A DNA stretch of 64,000 nt from Theocolax elegans (GCA_026168455.1 CM047425.1:42180711-42244710), one strand, 5' to 3'; positions 26,717 through 37,178 are shown, counted from the first letter of the stretch. Program-made: numbers and translations. The notes: generated from the letters alone by a model not told the origin.

Positions 26717-26791
26717 AACTATATGAATTCTTATAAAGCTTAAATTCATATTTTAATATTTGATACAAAATTTTATCATTCGGTAATATGT

Positions 26792-27071
26792 ATATGTATA
26801 TAATAATATCGGTCTCTCCGAACTAAATGCTTTACTTTAGAATAAAAGCAGGCCTATCGTACTCTTTGTCCACTATGGTTGGTGGAATTTCCCAGAGCAC
26901 GGCCTTTTATAATAATTAAATCGAGATCGAGGACGAAACGCCTTTAATTATTATAAAAGGCCGTGCTCTGGGAAATTCCACCAACCATAGTGGACAAAGA
27001 GTACGATAGGCCTGCTTTTATTCTAAAGTAAAGCATTTAGTTCGGAGAGACCGATATTATTATATACATAT
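26792..27071. repeat. Perfect 129-bp inverted repeat with 22-nt loop
   Basis: Bases 26792-26920 and 26943-27071 are exact reverse complements by base-by-base reading; the loop is 26921-26942. No other palindrome in the window is this perfect. As RNA it would form a long hairpin from either strand. It does not match any other family in the window. Either a very young foldback MITE, a recent palindromic rearrangement, or a hairpin-RNA locus under pairing constraint. Confidence 0.9.
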
Positions 27072-27700
27072 CATATTTTAATAATTATAAATGTTAATGA
27101 AAAATTAACTTACCAAAAATAGTAAAGTGCATATACATAATTGTAGTATTTAGTAACTACTTATTAAAATTTTGGATTATTTCAAACGGATCTAAATAGA
27201 ACTTCACCTCCTAAAATTAATTTATTTAATGACCAAGGATCATCGCCAAAAGTTCTATGTCATTAATATTTTGTACTTTTAGAGTAATAAAACTTTCTTC
27301 TTAAATAAATAAATTTTTGTATTAATTTTAAAGAACTATTTATAATATTTTAGCGGCATATAAATAAAAACCTGTTTCTTCTATTTCTCCAGTAATTCGT
27401 AAATTGCACCCCATTTCAAAATTTGCGTTTTAATCCATAATTATATCCAATTTATTTTTCCCTTTACTTACAGAGCCCATATATTTATTTTGATTATTAT
27501 AAACAAATTCATTCCTTAAATAACCTTTTGTTTCTAATAAATACATACTTGTTTATTTAAAATATTGTTATATATAAATATACATAATCTACTCACTTAT
27601 ATATCCATTGTTACGTACGTAACATCGACGCGCGGATCGGCGCGTGTGTGAGAACGGTGTTGGATGACCGAAACACGAAATATCATGACGAATGCAACTA
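27072..27700. other. AT-rich DNA, no gene
   Basis: No feature recognised except a small GC-rich palindromic motif TTACGTACGTAA at about 27611-27622. The minus-strand ORF over 27597-27845 lacks any family signature. Confidence 0.4.
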
Positions 27701-27710
27701 CAACAAGAAA

Positions 27711-27780
27711 TCGCGGACGGTAGTGGTTAAGTCTCGTGACTGGAAACTCGCGGATCCTCGGTTCGAGTCCCGGCGTCGCA
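27711..27780 (+). ncRNA. tRNA-derived (SINE-like) sequence
   Basis: Contains a good B box (GGTTCGAGTCCC) forming a T-arm with one mismatch, and an A-box-like TAGTGGTTAAG about 40 bases upstream. The middle arm pairs CGTGA with TCGCG around an 8-base loop containing GGA, which would be one base too many for a tRNA. The acceptor stem does not pair convincingly. Best read as a tRNA-Ser-like SINE head or tRNA pseudogene just outside the 27789-35259 inverted repeat, not a functional tRNA gene. Confidence 0.4.
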
Positions 27781-28257
27781 CTACACATGACGAAAAAGTA
27801 TCTTTTACTACATAGAATACGAAACCGTGCAGGCGAAATCGCCAAAAATAAAGGTACTAAAACCCACTGGAAGCGAAACTCGAATAAACGAGTTTTTGAG
27901 TGTTATTTCTTATATAACTTCATTTTTTCGTGTTTAAAAGCACCTTGAAGCCATGATTTTGATTAGTATTATTGTTAGTAAACGTAGGGTAAGGTGTCCC
28001 GCTATAAAAATAGTGTAAATAATAATTTTGGACTATCAAAATCTTTTTTCTTATGGAAATGTGGAAAATCCCTATTTTCATGCGTTAAAACACACTGCTT
28101 AATACCTATATCGTGTGCGTACGAGCATTTACGCACGTGTATTTATGACTCTGTTTGTTTACGCGTGTATGTGTGTGTGAGTATGTATGCGTGTTATTTT
28201 TGTGTTTCATTATTCGCTTGTATGTCAAAATCCTCGAAAGCTAGCGATTTTTGAAGG

Positions 28258-28860
28258 ATTAATTAACAATAATTAATTACCTAAGCCTGTACATTTATTG
28301 CATCCTACAGATACTTTTTTTTACACCTTTAGGATTATATTTGTGTATTTATAGCTAATGCACATATTTAATTTTCATTAATTTCATGTCTAATTGTAGA
28401 AATGCCCAAAATCCGGTGAATCTTGGAGGTTCAATTAACAATAATTAATCAACTAACCCGGCATATTTCTTGCAACTTATGAGTACTTTTTTTTTAGATC
28501 CTTGGGAGTATTTAGAACACCTTTAGTTTTCATTACTTCCACAGTTGTATATGAAAATTCGCGAAATCCATGGGTTTTTGAAGATTTAATTAACAATAAT
28601 CATTTACTACTGGCAGATACTTTTTCTGACACTTTTAGTAGTATATTTACAGATTTACCACTAGGTTCACTTTTAGATTTTATTAGATTCACATTTAATT
28701 GCGACATTTCCCGAAAATCGGAGGTTTATGGATTAACAATAAATAATTAACTAAGCTTGTACATTTTTTCTAACTTACAGATACTTTTTTTAACACCTTT
28801 TGGAGTATATTTATAGATTTATAGCAAATGTACATATGGGTGTGTCTCAAAAATTTTTAG
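28258..28860. repeat. Four degenerate tandem units of about 150-175 bp
   Basis: Each unit begins near an ATTAACAATAATTA motif (about 28258, 28434, 28590, 28733) and continues with a 'GTACATT...TACAGATACTTTTTT' and 'ACACCTTT.GGA.TATATTT' pattern. The ORF at 28502-28750 lies in these repeats and is not credible. Confidence 0.55.
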
Positions 28861-28939
28861 ATTTTGAATTTAAAAAAAAAATTTTTTTCACGTTAACAAT
28901 GGTTTTCTCTACGAGGAAGCAAAAGTACTAATGATACTC

Positions 28940-29615
28940 ACAAGGAGAGCATCAGGCCTTTGATAAAAGGATCTTTACCAAACTTTAGGATATGTTTACT
29001 ACTATAAAAATATGAAGAAAGCCGGAGTTTTAGATTCCAATGCCCATTTTTACTATAGATATAAGCAAATAACGAAAAATTTCGAAAAAAATACCCTTCA
29101 CTTTGGTCGCTTATAACTCGGAAATAAATAAAGATATGCTCCCAAACTTAAATTCATCAGAAAACTGAGATCGAGTAGATACGATTTGAAAAAAAGAAGC
29201 TCAAATATCTTGATTTAGCCCGAAGTTATGAAAGAAATAAGAATTTGTTGATATTTTGGCCAAAAAATTAATACATTTTTTAATTCAAAATATTCATCAA
29301 AATATCATCAAATTCTTATTTCTTTCATAACGTCGGACTAAATCAAGATATTTGAGCTTCTTTTTTTCAAATCGTATCTACTCGATCTCAGTTTTCTGAT
29401 GAATTTAAGTTTGGGAGCATATCTTTATTTATTTCCGAGTTATAAGCGACCAAAGTGAAGGGTATTTTTTAGAAATTTTTCGTTATTTGCTTATATCTAT
29501 CGTAAAAATGGGCACTGGAATCTAAAACTCCGGCTTTGTTCATATTTTTATAGTAGTAAACATATCCTAACATTTGGTAAAGATCCGTTTCCCGAAGGCC
29601 TGATGCTCTCCTTGT
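28940..29615. repeat. 676-bp palindromic element
   Basis: Ends ACAAGGAGAGCATCAGG and its inverse CCTGATGCTCTCCTTGT. The arms of about 330 bp are almost identical, apart from a few mismatches, and meet near 29275. No ORF. A near-perfect hairpin when transcribed. No target duplication could be fixed. Confidence 0.8.
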
Positions 29616-30224
29616 CAGAAAAGTATAAAAAGAAATTAATAGTTGATGGATATTTAATTCATTTTAACACATGGACATCCGATTTACTCGATTTAAGATT
29701 CAGAAATAATTACTATACAAACTAGAAAATTTAAAATTTTTATTTTCTTTCGTTGAAGTATGAGAAAGTATAATTGTTTCACGCCGAATGAGTCTTAATT
29801 TTACAATCTACCTTACAAAACTAACCAGCAATTATAATTTTACCATATTAAGGTGATAAGTCTGAGTTAACTCTAAAAAAATTTTTTGATTTTTTAAAAG
29901 TTAACTCAGGCTTGTAATTACTTATATATTATTTCCTAACATATCAAGATATTTCAGATAAATTGTACATTTTTTTTAACTTATTAACCATTAATATCAG
30001 TTTCCCAGGGTGTATAAATTAATGAATTTTTGGTAATTATTTATAACTTCTAATAGACTATAATTTTTTTCTATTCTATCTAATAACAACAATAGAAGAA
30101 AGAGTATAAAAATATTCTCATAGTCACCCAAATATGCTCACCTTCTTATTAAGAAAATTGAAAAGAGATACACTTTATTGTTTTTTATAACCTATATCAG
30201 TTCAAATAAGTCATAAATCATAAA

Positions 30225-30452
30225 TTGAATAAATATTTAATTTACAGGTTAGAAATGAACAGAGACATGTTTGAACGGCTTCTCCTTTCCTCAAGCTGGG
30301 TAACAAGCCTGAAAAGGAAACTTCCCAGCAAAAAACAAATTTTGCCTACAGAGGAAATAAAAAATTTACTGCTTACTAATATTGATGAGCAGGTTGCTTT
30401 TAATTTAAGAATAAGCAGTAATAGTGAAAGTGAAACTGACGATATTTTGTAA
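30225..30452 (+). CDS. Unidentified 75-aa ORF, possible terminal exon
   Basis: Encodes 75 residues with a basic middle (SLKRKLPSKKQ) and an acidic, Ser/Glu/Asp-rich C-terminus (NSESETDDIL). The sequence just upstream of the second methionine, AATTTACAG|GTT, resembles a splice acceptor, so this may be the last exon of a gene otherwise lost; alternatively it is a chance ORF. It sits in single-copy sequence within the composite element. I do not recognise the family, and no motif points to transposase or enzyme activity. Confidence 0.3.
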   Translation: MNKYLIYRLEMNRDMFERLLLSSSWVTSLKRKLPSKKQILPTEEIKNLLLTNIDEQVAFNLRISSNSESETDDIL

Positions 30453-30633
30453 TTTTTTGTAATACTGCAAAATTTATGTAAAATCAATAATTTTATAATG
30501 CGAACCAGTTATTTGATTTCATACAGTTCTTTTCTTTTAACAAAAGTTAATATTGCTCTATTTGCAAGATTTAAAACAAAAAGATTTGTATAATGTTAAT
30601 TTACATAAAAATACGAATATGAATTTAGTTCAT

Positions 30634-31873
30634 AGCGCAAAATAATAACAGTATTTTTTATTCAATATTCGTAATTATACAATACATTAAATAATTTTCT
30701 TGCAAATAAATGCTATTGAGCAACATAAAAACTGAAAGAAACATTGGTAATATTTTAATTTGTACGGACAAATTTATTAAAAAGTCTAAAATTAGCTGGT
30801 AGATGGGAGCGGGAATTGGATTAATCCCGCTCCGCGCGCAGCAGTTTTAAAACCGATTCACAGTTAAGCTATTGAATATTACTAAAAAACCAAATTATGC
30901 TAGATTTCGCGAATTTTCATATATAACTGTGAAAATAATGAAAACTAAAAGTGTTCTAAGAATCTAAAAAAAAGTACTCGTTGATTAATTATTATTAATT
31001 GAGCCTCCAAGATTTACGGAGTTTTGGGAATTTTTACAATTAGACATGAAATTAATAAAAATTAAATATGTGCATTAGCTATAAATACACAAATATAATC
31101 CTAAAGGTGTAAAAAAAAGTATCTGTAGGATGCAATAAATGTACAGGCTTAGGTAATTATTATTGTTAATTAATCCTTCAAAAATCGCTAGCTTTCGAGG
31201 ATTTTGACATACAAGCGAATAATGAAACACAAAATAACACGCATACATACTCAGCGCAAAATAATAACAGTATTTTTTATTCAATATTCGTAATTATACA
31301 ATACATTAAATAATTTTCTTGCAAATAAATGCTATTGAGCAACATAAAAACTGAAAGAAACATTGGTAATATTTTAATTTGTACGGACAAATTTATTAAA
31401 AGTCTAAAATTAGCTGGTAGATGGGAGCGGGAATTGGATTAATCCCGCTCCGCGCGCAGCAGTTTTAAAACCGATTCACAGTTAAGCTATTGAATATTAC
31501 TAAAAAACCAAATTATGCTAGATTTCGCGAATTTTCATATATAACTGTGAAAATAATGAAAACTAAAAGTGTTCTAAGAATCTAAAAAAAAGTACTCGTT
31601 GATTAATTATTATTAATTGAGCCTCCAAGATTTACGGAGTTTTGGGAATTTTTACAATTAGACATGAAATTAATAAAAATTAAATATGTGCATTAGCTAT
31701 AAATACACAAATATAATCCTAAAGGTGTAAAAAAAAGTATCTGTAGGATGCAATAAATGTACAGGCTTAGGTAATTAATTATTGTTAATTAATCCTTCAA
31801 AAATCGCTAGCTTTCGAGGATTTTGACATACAAGCGAATAATGAAACACAAAAATAACACGCATACATACTCA
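30634..31873. repeat. Tandem duplication, period 619 bp
   Basis: Bases 30634-31252 are repeated almost identically as 31253-31873, with single-base indels. The breakpoint joins CATACATACTCA to GCGCAAAATAATAAC. The unit includes part of the right arm of the composite element, so the duplication is younger than the arm. Confidence 0.85.
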
Positions 31874-32152
31874 CACACACATACACGCGTAAACAAACAG
31901 AGTCATAAATACACGTGCGTAAATGCTCGTACGCACACGATATAGGTATTAAGCAGTGTGCTTTAACGCATGAAAATAGGGATTTTCCACATTTTCATAA
32001 GAAAAAATGAAGTTGATAGTCCAAAATTATTATTTACACTATTTTTATAGCGAGACACCTTACCCTACGTTTACTAACAATAATACTAATCAAAATCATG
32101 GCTTCAAGGAGCTTTTAAACTCGAAAAAATGAAGTTATATAAGAAATAACAC

Positions 32153-32167
32153 TCAAAAACTCGTTTA
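32153..32167 (+). repeat. Left target-site duplication of the Penelope element
   Basis: TCAAAAACTCGTTTA, repeated exactly at 35150-35164. The uninterrupted left arm of the composite element (about 27878-27900, inverse) shows the empty site, confirming that it existed once before insertion. Confidence 0.9.
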
Positions 32168-32260
32168 TGATATAAATTTGTTCTATTCGTCCACGCAGTT
32201 GGTTCAAAAGGAGGCGTTTTTATCGATTTTTAGTGAACTAACCATTTAATTTATTTAATT

Positions 32261-32297
32261 GGCGACGTTTCGATGGAAGTCCTCCATCCTCATCAGG
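32261..32297 (-). ncRNA. Hammerhead-ribozyme-like motif, left terminal repeat
   Basis: On the minus strand: CTGATGAG, a 6-bp stem GATGGA/TCCATC with a 5-nt loop, then GAAACGTC. This is the box order of minimal hammerhead motifs reported in Penelope terminal repeats, with a very short stem III. Stem I is weak by eye. Self-cleavage is inferred, not shown. Confidence 0.65.
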
Positions 32298-32346
32298 CTA
32301 TACCTTTATTGAAACAATCATTTGTTACACCAGCATTTTACAATTT

Positions 32347-32388
<42 letters not shown>

Positions 32389-32599
32389 AATATAATTACT
32401 CACTATTTGGTCAAATTAATGCACATATGTGGCTTTTCTCATAATTTCCATAGTATCTCTAATGTGTCGCTCTATAATCAAAAGCAAAAGCAAGCAGCAA
32501 AACATCAGTGTTAAAATTTGCACAAAGATTGAGGTTATGTAACTTATTTTACCTTTCTTCTCTGAATCGTACTTATATAACATCATAGAATTTATTTAA

Positions 32600-32630
<31 letters not shown>

Positions 32631-33283
32631 ACAATTTAATAGAACACACAACACCAATTAAGCAAAAAACAGTCAATATCAATAAAATTTATCAGAAAAC
32701 AAAATTTGCTAGTCATTATCACAGATAGTTGGTAAAGCTATAATTCAAATTTTTGCGACCCGTCATTATACACTTGTAGTGTGTGCCAATTTGACCGTAT
32801 TCATGACATAGACGTGTAGCAAAAATTTGAATATTAATAAATCCTATACGAAATGTAATATCATTAATTAACATCAAACTTAAGTCAATAATATTAAAAA
32901 AATTCTTTTATAAATACCACTAAAAAAATAATTAATGAACACGTAACCATATAAATATTATTATTTGTACTTTATTATTTCTATAATTTAAAGTTATATT
33001 AACATTGATTCATTCATTATTGTCAATTACTGTTAAAAATTTTTTCTTAAAAATTAATAATAATTCAGTCTATATTTATTGCACTTTGTTAAAATATATT
33101 TACCATTTACAAATTAAAAATTAAATTTTGATTTTTTCCCAATTTCAAATTTATGCGCGTATTAATCAGTAATCGATTACAGCGCTGATTATAATACTTG
33201 TAATTAAATTTGAACTAATTGATCTACCATCTGTAGATAACCAGCATTATTTGTGAATTACGTTCAAGAAAGAAAGGAAATTA

Positions 33284-34855
33284 TTACAATTTGGACCGTA
33301 ATTTGAGTTGATTAACAATGTTATTGTAAAATTGGCTAAGATTTTTTGTATCATCTTTTACGTTAATGGCATTCTTCTCTAATTTAATATGGGTCATCTC
33401 TGATATCAGTCTTTTCCCCCAAATTTTTTCTCTATCTAACACGTCTACATCTTTAAAATTAAATGTATGGTCATATTTTGTTATATGGTCATTTATAACA
33501 TATTGCACACCCGACTTTTTACTATTAGATTCGTGTTCCTTTATTCTACAATTTAATTGCCTTTTTGTCTCTCCTATATATGCTGCGTCACAATTATTAC
33601 ACTTAATTCTGTATACTACATTTGTTTCACAAAGTTTGTCTAATTTTTCCTTGCCTCTAACAATAACATTACTTAATCCATTACAAATTTTAGGAACAAC
33701 CCTAATACCCTTCTGTTTCATAAAACCAGACACATTATTATAAGAATTTGGTACATATGGAACGCTTAAAGTTGCAAAGTATCTATTTTGTTTATTTTGT
33801 TGAACATTATTGCTATTAGTTCTATATTTTATTTTTTCTATTCTTTTTCTTATATTATGATTAATAAATTTAATTGGGTAATCGTTATTAACTAAAAACT
33901 CTTTAACTATTTTTAAGTTGGTGTTATGAAACTTCTGGTTTGACAATAAGATTGCCTTATCTACCAACGTATATATCATAGCTCGTTTTTGTTCAATAGG
34001 GTGACTGGATAAAAAATGTAAAAATCTACCTGAAAATGTTTCTTTCCTATACCAATTCGTGATTATTTTTTTACTATGATTATTTCTAATTAAAGATAAC
34101 TCTAAAAAGTTTATAGCACCATTTTTTTCTTTTTCATGAGTAAATTGTAATCGTGCGTTATAATTATTGAATACCTCTAATACTTTAGTTATCTTATTTT
34201 CAGGAATGCACATTATTGTGTCATCTACATATCTGTAGTAAAACACCGGTATAAAATCTAAATTATTTAAGCACTCCTGTTCTAAATCTGTCATTACCAA
34301 ATCTGCAAAAGTTGGGCTTATCGGACTACCCATGGGAGAGCCAAAAATTTGTCTATAATATTTTTTATCCCAAGAAAAATACGTATTGCGTAGCAAAAAT
34401 TTTACACCTTCTAGAAGATCATTTAATGAGATATTGTAAATTTTTCTTATAAGGTGATACCTTTTTTCAATACTCTCAATCACTAAATTTTCGGGTACGT
34501 TGGTAAATAAGGACACTACATCTAAAGAAATCAAAACATAATTTTCAGGAATATCACAGTTGCTAATTTTATTTATTAAATCTACACTATTTTTAACATA
34601 AGATTTAGGTCTCTTTATGCAATTCGAAAGCATTTTGTCTATTATTTTAGATAGCTTGTATGTGGGACTGCCAATACATGAAACAATAGGCCTAAGTGGA
34701 TATTCTTTTTTATGTACTTTTGGTAATCCATAAATTCTTGGCAGTACTGTATCTGTTTGGGTTAATTCATTATTATGGCATTTTTTACCCAAGAGTTCTA
34801 ATTTATTCCACTTTTGCATAATTTTTTGTGTAAATCTTTGTGCAAATTTTAACAC
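33284..34855 (-). CDS. Penelope reverse transcriptase with GIY-YIG endonuclease
   Basis: An open frame of 523 codons. Near the N-terminus is GLPKVHK..PLRPIVS, followed by the RT motifs SLDVVSLFTNVP (the metal-binding Asp of motif A), GSPMGSPISPTFADL (motif B) and YYRYVDDT (motif C, YVDD). The C-terminal part has the GIY-YIG layout VVYRIKCNNCDAAYIGETKRQL...R..EH, with the Cys-x2-Cys insertion (CNNC) typical of Penelope endonucleases. In Penelope elements this protein nicks the target and primes reverse transcription there. The frame starts at GTG inside the terminal repeat; the first ATG is 13 codons in. Only about 45 residues precede the first RT motif, fewer than is usual, so the N-terminus is probably missing. 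No internal stop, so decay is slight. Confidence 0.9.
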   Translation of the reverse strand: MLKFAQRFTQKIMQKWNKLELLGKKCHNNELTQTDTVLPRIYGLPKVHKKEYPLRPIVSCIGSPTYKLSKIIDKMLSNCIKRPKSYVKNSVDLINKISNCDIPENYVLISLDVVSLFTNVPENLVIESIEKRYHLIRKIYNISLNDLLEGVKFLLRNTYFSWDKKYYRQIFGSPMGSPISPTFADLVMTDLEQECLNNLDFIPVFYYRYVDDTIMCIPENKITKVLEVFNNYNARLQFTHEKEKNGAINFLELSLIRNNHSKKIITNWYRKETFSGRFLHFLSSHPIEQKRAMIYTLVDKAILLSNQKFHNTNLKIVKEFLVNNDYPIKFINHNIRKRIEKIKYRTNSNNVQQNKQNRYFATLSVPYVPNSYNNVSGFMKQKGIRVVPKICNGLSNVIVRGKEKLDKLCETNVVYRIKCNNCDAAYIGETKRQLNCRIKEHESNSKKSGVQYVINDHITKYDHTFNFKDVDVLDREKIWGKRLISEMTHIKLEKNAINVKDDTKNLSQFYNNIVNQLKLRSKL

Positions 34856-34974
34856 TGATGTTTTGCTGCTTGCTTTTGCTTTTGATTATAGAGCGACACA
34901 TTAGAGATACTATGGAAATTATGAGAAAAGCCACATATGTGCATTAATTTGACCAAATAGTGAGTAATTATATT

Positions 34975-35010
<36 letters not shown>

Positions 35011-35057
35011 AAATTGTAAAATGCTGGTGTAACAAATGATTGTTTCAATAAAGGTAT

Positions 35058-35096
35058 AGCCTGATGAGGATGGAGGACTTCCATCGAAACGTCGCC
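35058..35096 (+). ncRNA. Hammerhead-ribozyme-like motif, right terminal repeat
   Basis: The same motif in inverse orientation: CTGATGAG at 35061, stem GATGGA/TCCATC, and GAAACGTC ending at 35093. The core boxes are identical to those of the left repeat. Confidence 0.65.
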
Positions 35097-35149
35097 AATT
35101 AAATAAATTAAATGGTTAGTTCACTAAAAATCGATAAAAACGCCTCCTT

Positions 35150-35164
35150 TCAAAAACTCGTTTA
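35150..35164 (+). repeat. Right target-site duplication of the Penelope element
   Basis: TCAAAAACTCGTTTA, identical to 32153-32167; the split arm of the composite element resumes immediately. Confidence 0.9.
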
Positions 35165-35259
35165 TTCGAGTTTCGCTTCCAGCGGGTTTTAGTACCTTTA
35201 TTTTTGGCCATTTCGCCTGCACGGTTTCATATTCTATGCAGTAAAGAATACTTTTTCGC

Positions 35260-35419
35260 ACAGAAAAAAAATCCGTACGATAAAATGCATGCTGGGTCGA
35301 GAATTTAGCCCATTTTTTTCGCATTTGGAACCACTGTGCCACGCCACAGTCGATTTTGAACTAACACCGTTTAAAAGATCACATTTCTCGAGAGCTTTCG
35401 AATGGCGGTGGTTAGCTTA
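35260..35419. other. Single-copy DNA between composite element and AC run
   Basis: No gene or repeat recognised; moderate GC. It is the left genomic flank of the AC microsatellite into which the R1-clade element inserted. Confidence 0.4.
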
Positions 35420-35616
<197 letters not shown>

Positions 35617-35690
35617 CCGTGCCGGGTTTGCTGGTCCCGCATCGTGGCGCCTCCCCAGGTGGTGGATAGGGGAATGCTTTCCAGATATGG

Positions 35691-37178
35691 ATGGTACCGA
35701 AAAAATCAAATATTCGGGGCGAACCAAAACCAGATAGGGGAAGGCACCCCGAAATAAAACCAAGTATGGATAGTGAGCTGAAAACAACACTACCCCAAGC
35801 GGGCATGGCAATCCTGTCAAATCCCGCCACTGATTCCGATCGGGTGAAAGCCCCGGTGGTCAGTGCTGGTCCCAAGGATTTTGGGGGGGACCAAACTCAC
35901 ACCGTCAAAATGGTAAATGCTGCGGAGGTTGGTCACTCGGCCTCTGTAGCATCTAATGCTACGTGTGACCTGCCCTCGACTGGGATGTCGAGTGACGCTG
36001 ACAGAGCTTTTCTCCGTCTGCGTGAGAAGGTAGATACCCTGGTGGAGTTTGTTCTTAATAAGAACAACATCCACAAAGAGCTGAAGAGTATGGCGAGAGC
36101 AACCAGCAGAGCTCTCAATGAATACGCGCGGGTGAACAGTGCTGTGTGTTCGACAGCGCCGAAAATTAAAATGGCGGATGCGCGTAGGGATGGAACGTGC
36201 CAAACGTCGCCCATCTTCCGCGCTGAAGAGCGTCAAAAGAGGCTGGTGGAAAGGGAAAAGCCCTCACCACCTCAGCAACCCCCGGAGAAAAGGAAGAAGG
36301 GGTCGAAGCAGCCCAATAACAAAAATGGGCCAGCAGATGCTTCGCCATCCGTTCCTAAGACGAGTGGGAACCAGTCAAAAGTCCCTGACTGGGTCACAGT
36401 AGTGAAGAAGGGCAAGAAGAAGAAGAAGATGAAGAACAGCCAGCCGAAGCAGCATGAACAGCAGAAACGTGCCAGCAAACCGGCCAAAGGCACGGCAGAG
36501 CCTAAGGCCGGAGTAAGACCCCCACGCCCAGATGCCATCAAGATCAAGACACATAGCGGGGGCTCTTCCTACGCTGACATTCTCCGGAAGGTCAAGGCTG
36601 CACCGGAGCTAAAGGCACTAGGAGAACGGGTCACGCGTATCAGGCGCACCAGGGCTGGAGAGTTCCTCCTCGAACTGGGGCGACCCGGAACGGAAACGGC
36701 GGAGCTGAGGACAGTGGTCTCGTCCACACTGAGTGGGTCAGCAGAGGTCCAGCTGCTGACTCACAAAGTGTCCATCACCATCAGGGACATGGACGAGTCC
36801 ACGACAACAACGGAGGTGGCCGCAGCGATTGCGGCAAAGATCGGGCCAAATGTGGTATCCCCGGATAATATTAAAACCAGGGGATCCTACAGTGGCACCC
36901 TAGCTGCGACCATCCAGCTTCCGGCAGTAGCAGCCAAAAAACTGCTACAAGACGGGAAGCTCCGGATCGGATGGGTCAATTGCAGAGTTCGACTACGAGA
37001 GGTATCCTCGCGCTGCTACCGATGCCACGAATCGGGACACATCGCGAGGGAGTGCAAGAGCGCAGTCGACCGGTCAGCGCAATGCTATCGGTGCGGCCAA
37101 GAGGGCCACAAAGCAGTGGACTGCGAGGCCAAAGCCAAGACCTCGCATGAGGAAGGAGCACACATCAAAAATGATTAA
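35691..37178 (+). CDS. R1-clade ORF1, gag-like nucleic-acid-binding protein
   Basis: 495 codons. The N-terminal half is charged and low in complexity: a Lys-rich stretch (KKGKKKKKMKN) around residue 240 and Pro/Ser-rich linkers. A conserved folded region follows (about residues 290-430). Two CCHC zinc knuckles end the protein, CYRCHESGHIAREC (about 442-455) and CYRCGQEGHKAVDC (about 465-478). In non-LTR elements ORF1 packages the RNA into a ribonucleoprotein. The chosen start is the first ATG in this frame after the AC run; the methionine at about residue 26 is an alternative. The stop TAA overlaps the ORF2 start within ATGATTAA at 37171-37178, suggesting that ORF2 is translated by termination-reinitiation. 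Confidence 0.9.
   Translation: MVPKKSNIRGEPKPDRGRHPEIKPSMDSELKTTLPQAGMAILSNPATDSDRVKAPVVSAGPKDFGGDQTHTVKMVNAAEVGHSASVASNATCDLPSTGMSSDADRAFLRLREKVDTLVEFVLNKNNIHKELKSMARATSRALNEYARVNSAVCSTAPKIKMADARRDGTCQTSPIFRAEERQKRLVEREKPSPPQQPPEKRKKGSKQPNNKNGPADASPSVPKTSGNQSKVPDWVTVVKKGKKKKKMKNSQPKQHEQQKRASKPAKGTAEPKAGVRPPRPDAIKIKTHSGGSSYADILRKVKAAPELKALGERVTRIRRTRAGEFLLELGRPGTETAELRTVVSSTLSGSAEVQLLTHKVSITIRDMDESTTTTEVAAAIAAKIGPNVVSPDNIKTRGSYSGTLAATIQLPAVAAKKLLQDGKLRIGWVNCRVRLREVSSRCYRCHESGHIARECKSAVDRSAQCYRCGQEGHKAVDCEAKAKTSHEEGAHIKND

Larger units (their letters stand above)
32168..35149 (-). mobile_element. Penelope-like retroelement with inverted terminal repeats
   Basis: About 2.98 kb bounded by a 15-bp target duplication. 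Its ends are inverted copies of a roughly 320-bp terminal repeat (about 32207-32530 and 34832-35149), each with a (TA)n tract and a hammerhead-type motif. The left side has a 39-bp extension (32168-32206), matching the short 'tail' described for Penelope elements. Between the repeats the minus strand encodes reverse transcriptase plus GIY-YIG endonuclease. The AT-rich region 32531-33283 beyond the stop codon is untranslated, and includes an (AAAT)n run at about 32598-32630. Confidence 0.9.
27789..35259. mobile_element. Composite inverted-repeat element, split by a Penelope insert
   Basis: The left arm (27789 to about 28500) is the reverse complement of about 30960-32167 plus 35165-35259. The right arm is split at 32167/35150 by a Penelope-like element with a 15-bp duplication, so the outer structure is older. 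Removing that insert leaves about 4.5 kb. Within it lie degenerate tandem repeats, a 676-bp palindrome (28940-29615), an unidentified ORF (30225-30452) and a 619-bp tandem duplication (30634-31873). No transposase seen. Confidence 0.75.

Noticed and set aside
27711..27780. Functional tRNA gene
   Set aside because: The 8-base anticodon loop and unpaired acceptor stem argue against it; recorded as tRNA-derived.
27597..27948. 82- and 70-codon ORFs around the tRNA-like sequence
   Set aside because: They cross the tRNA-like segment and the arm border and match no family.
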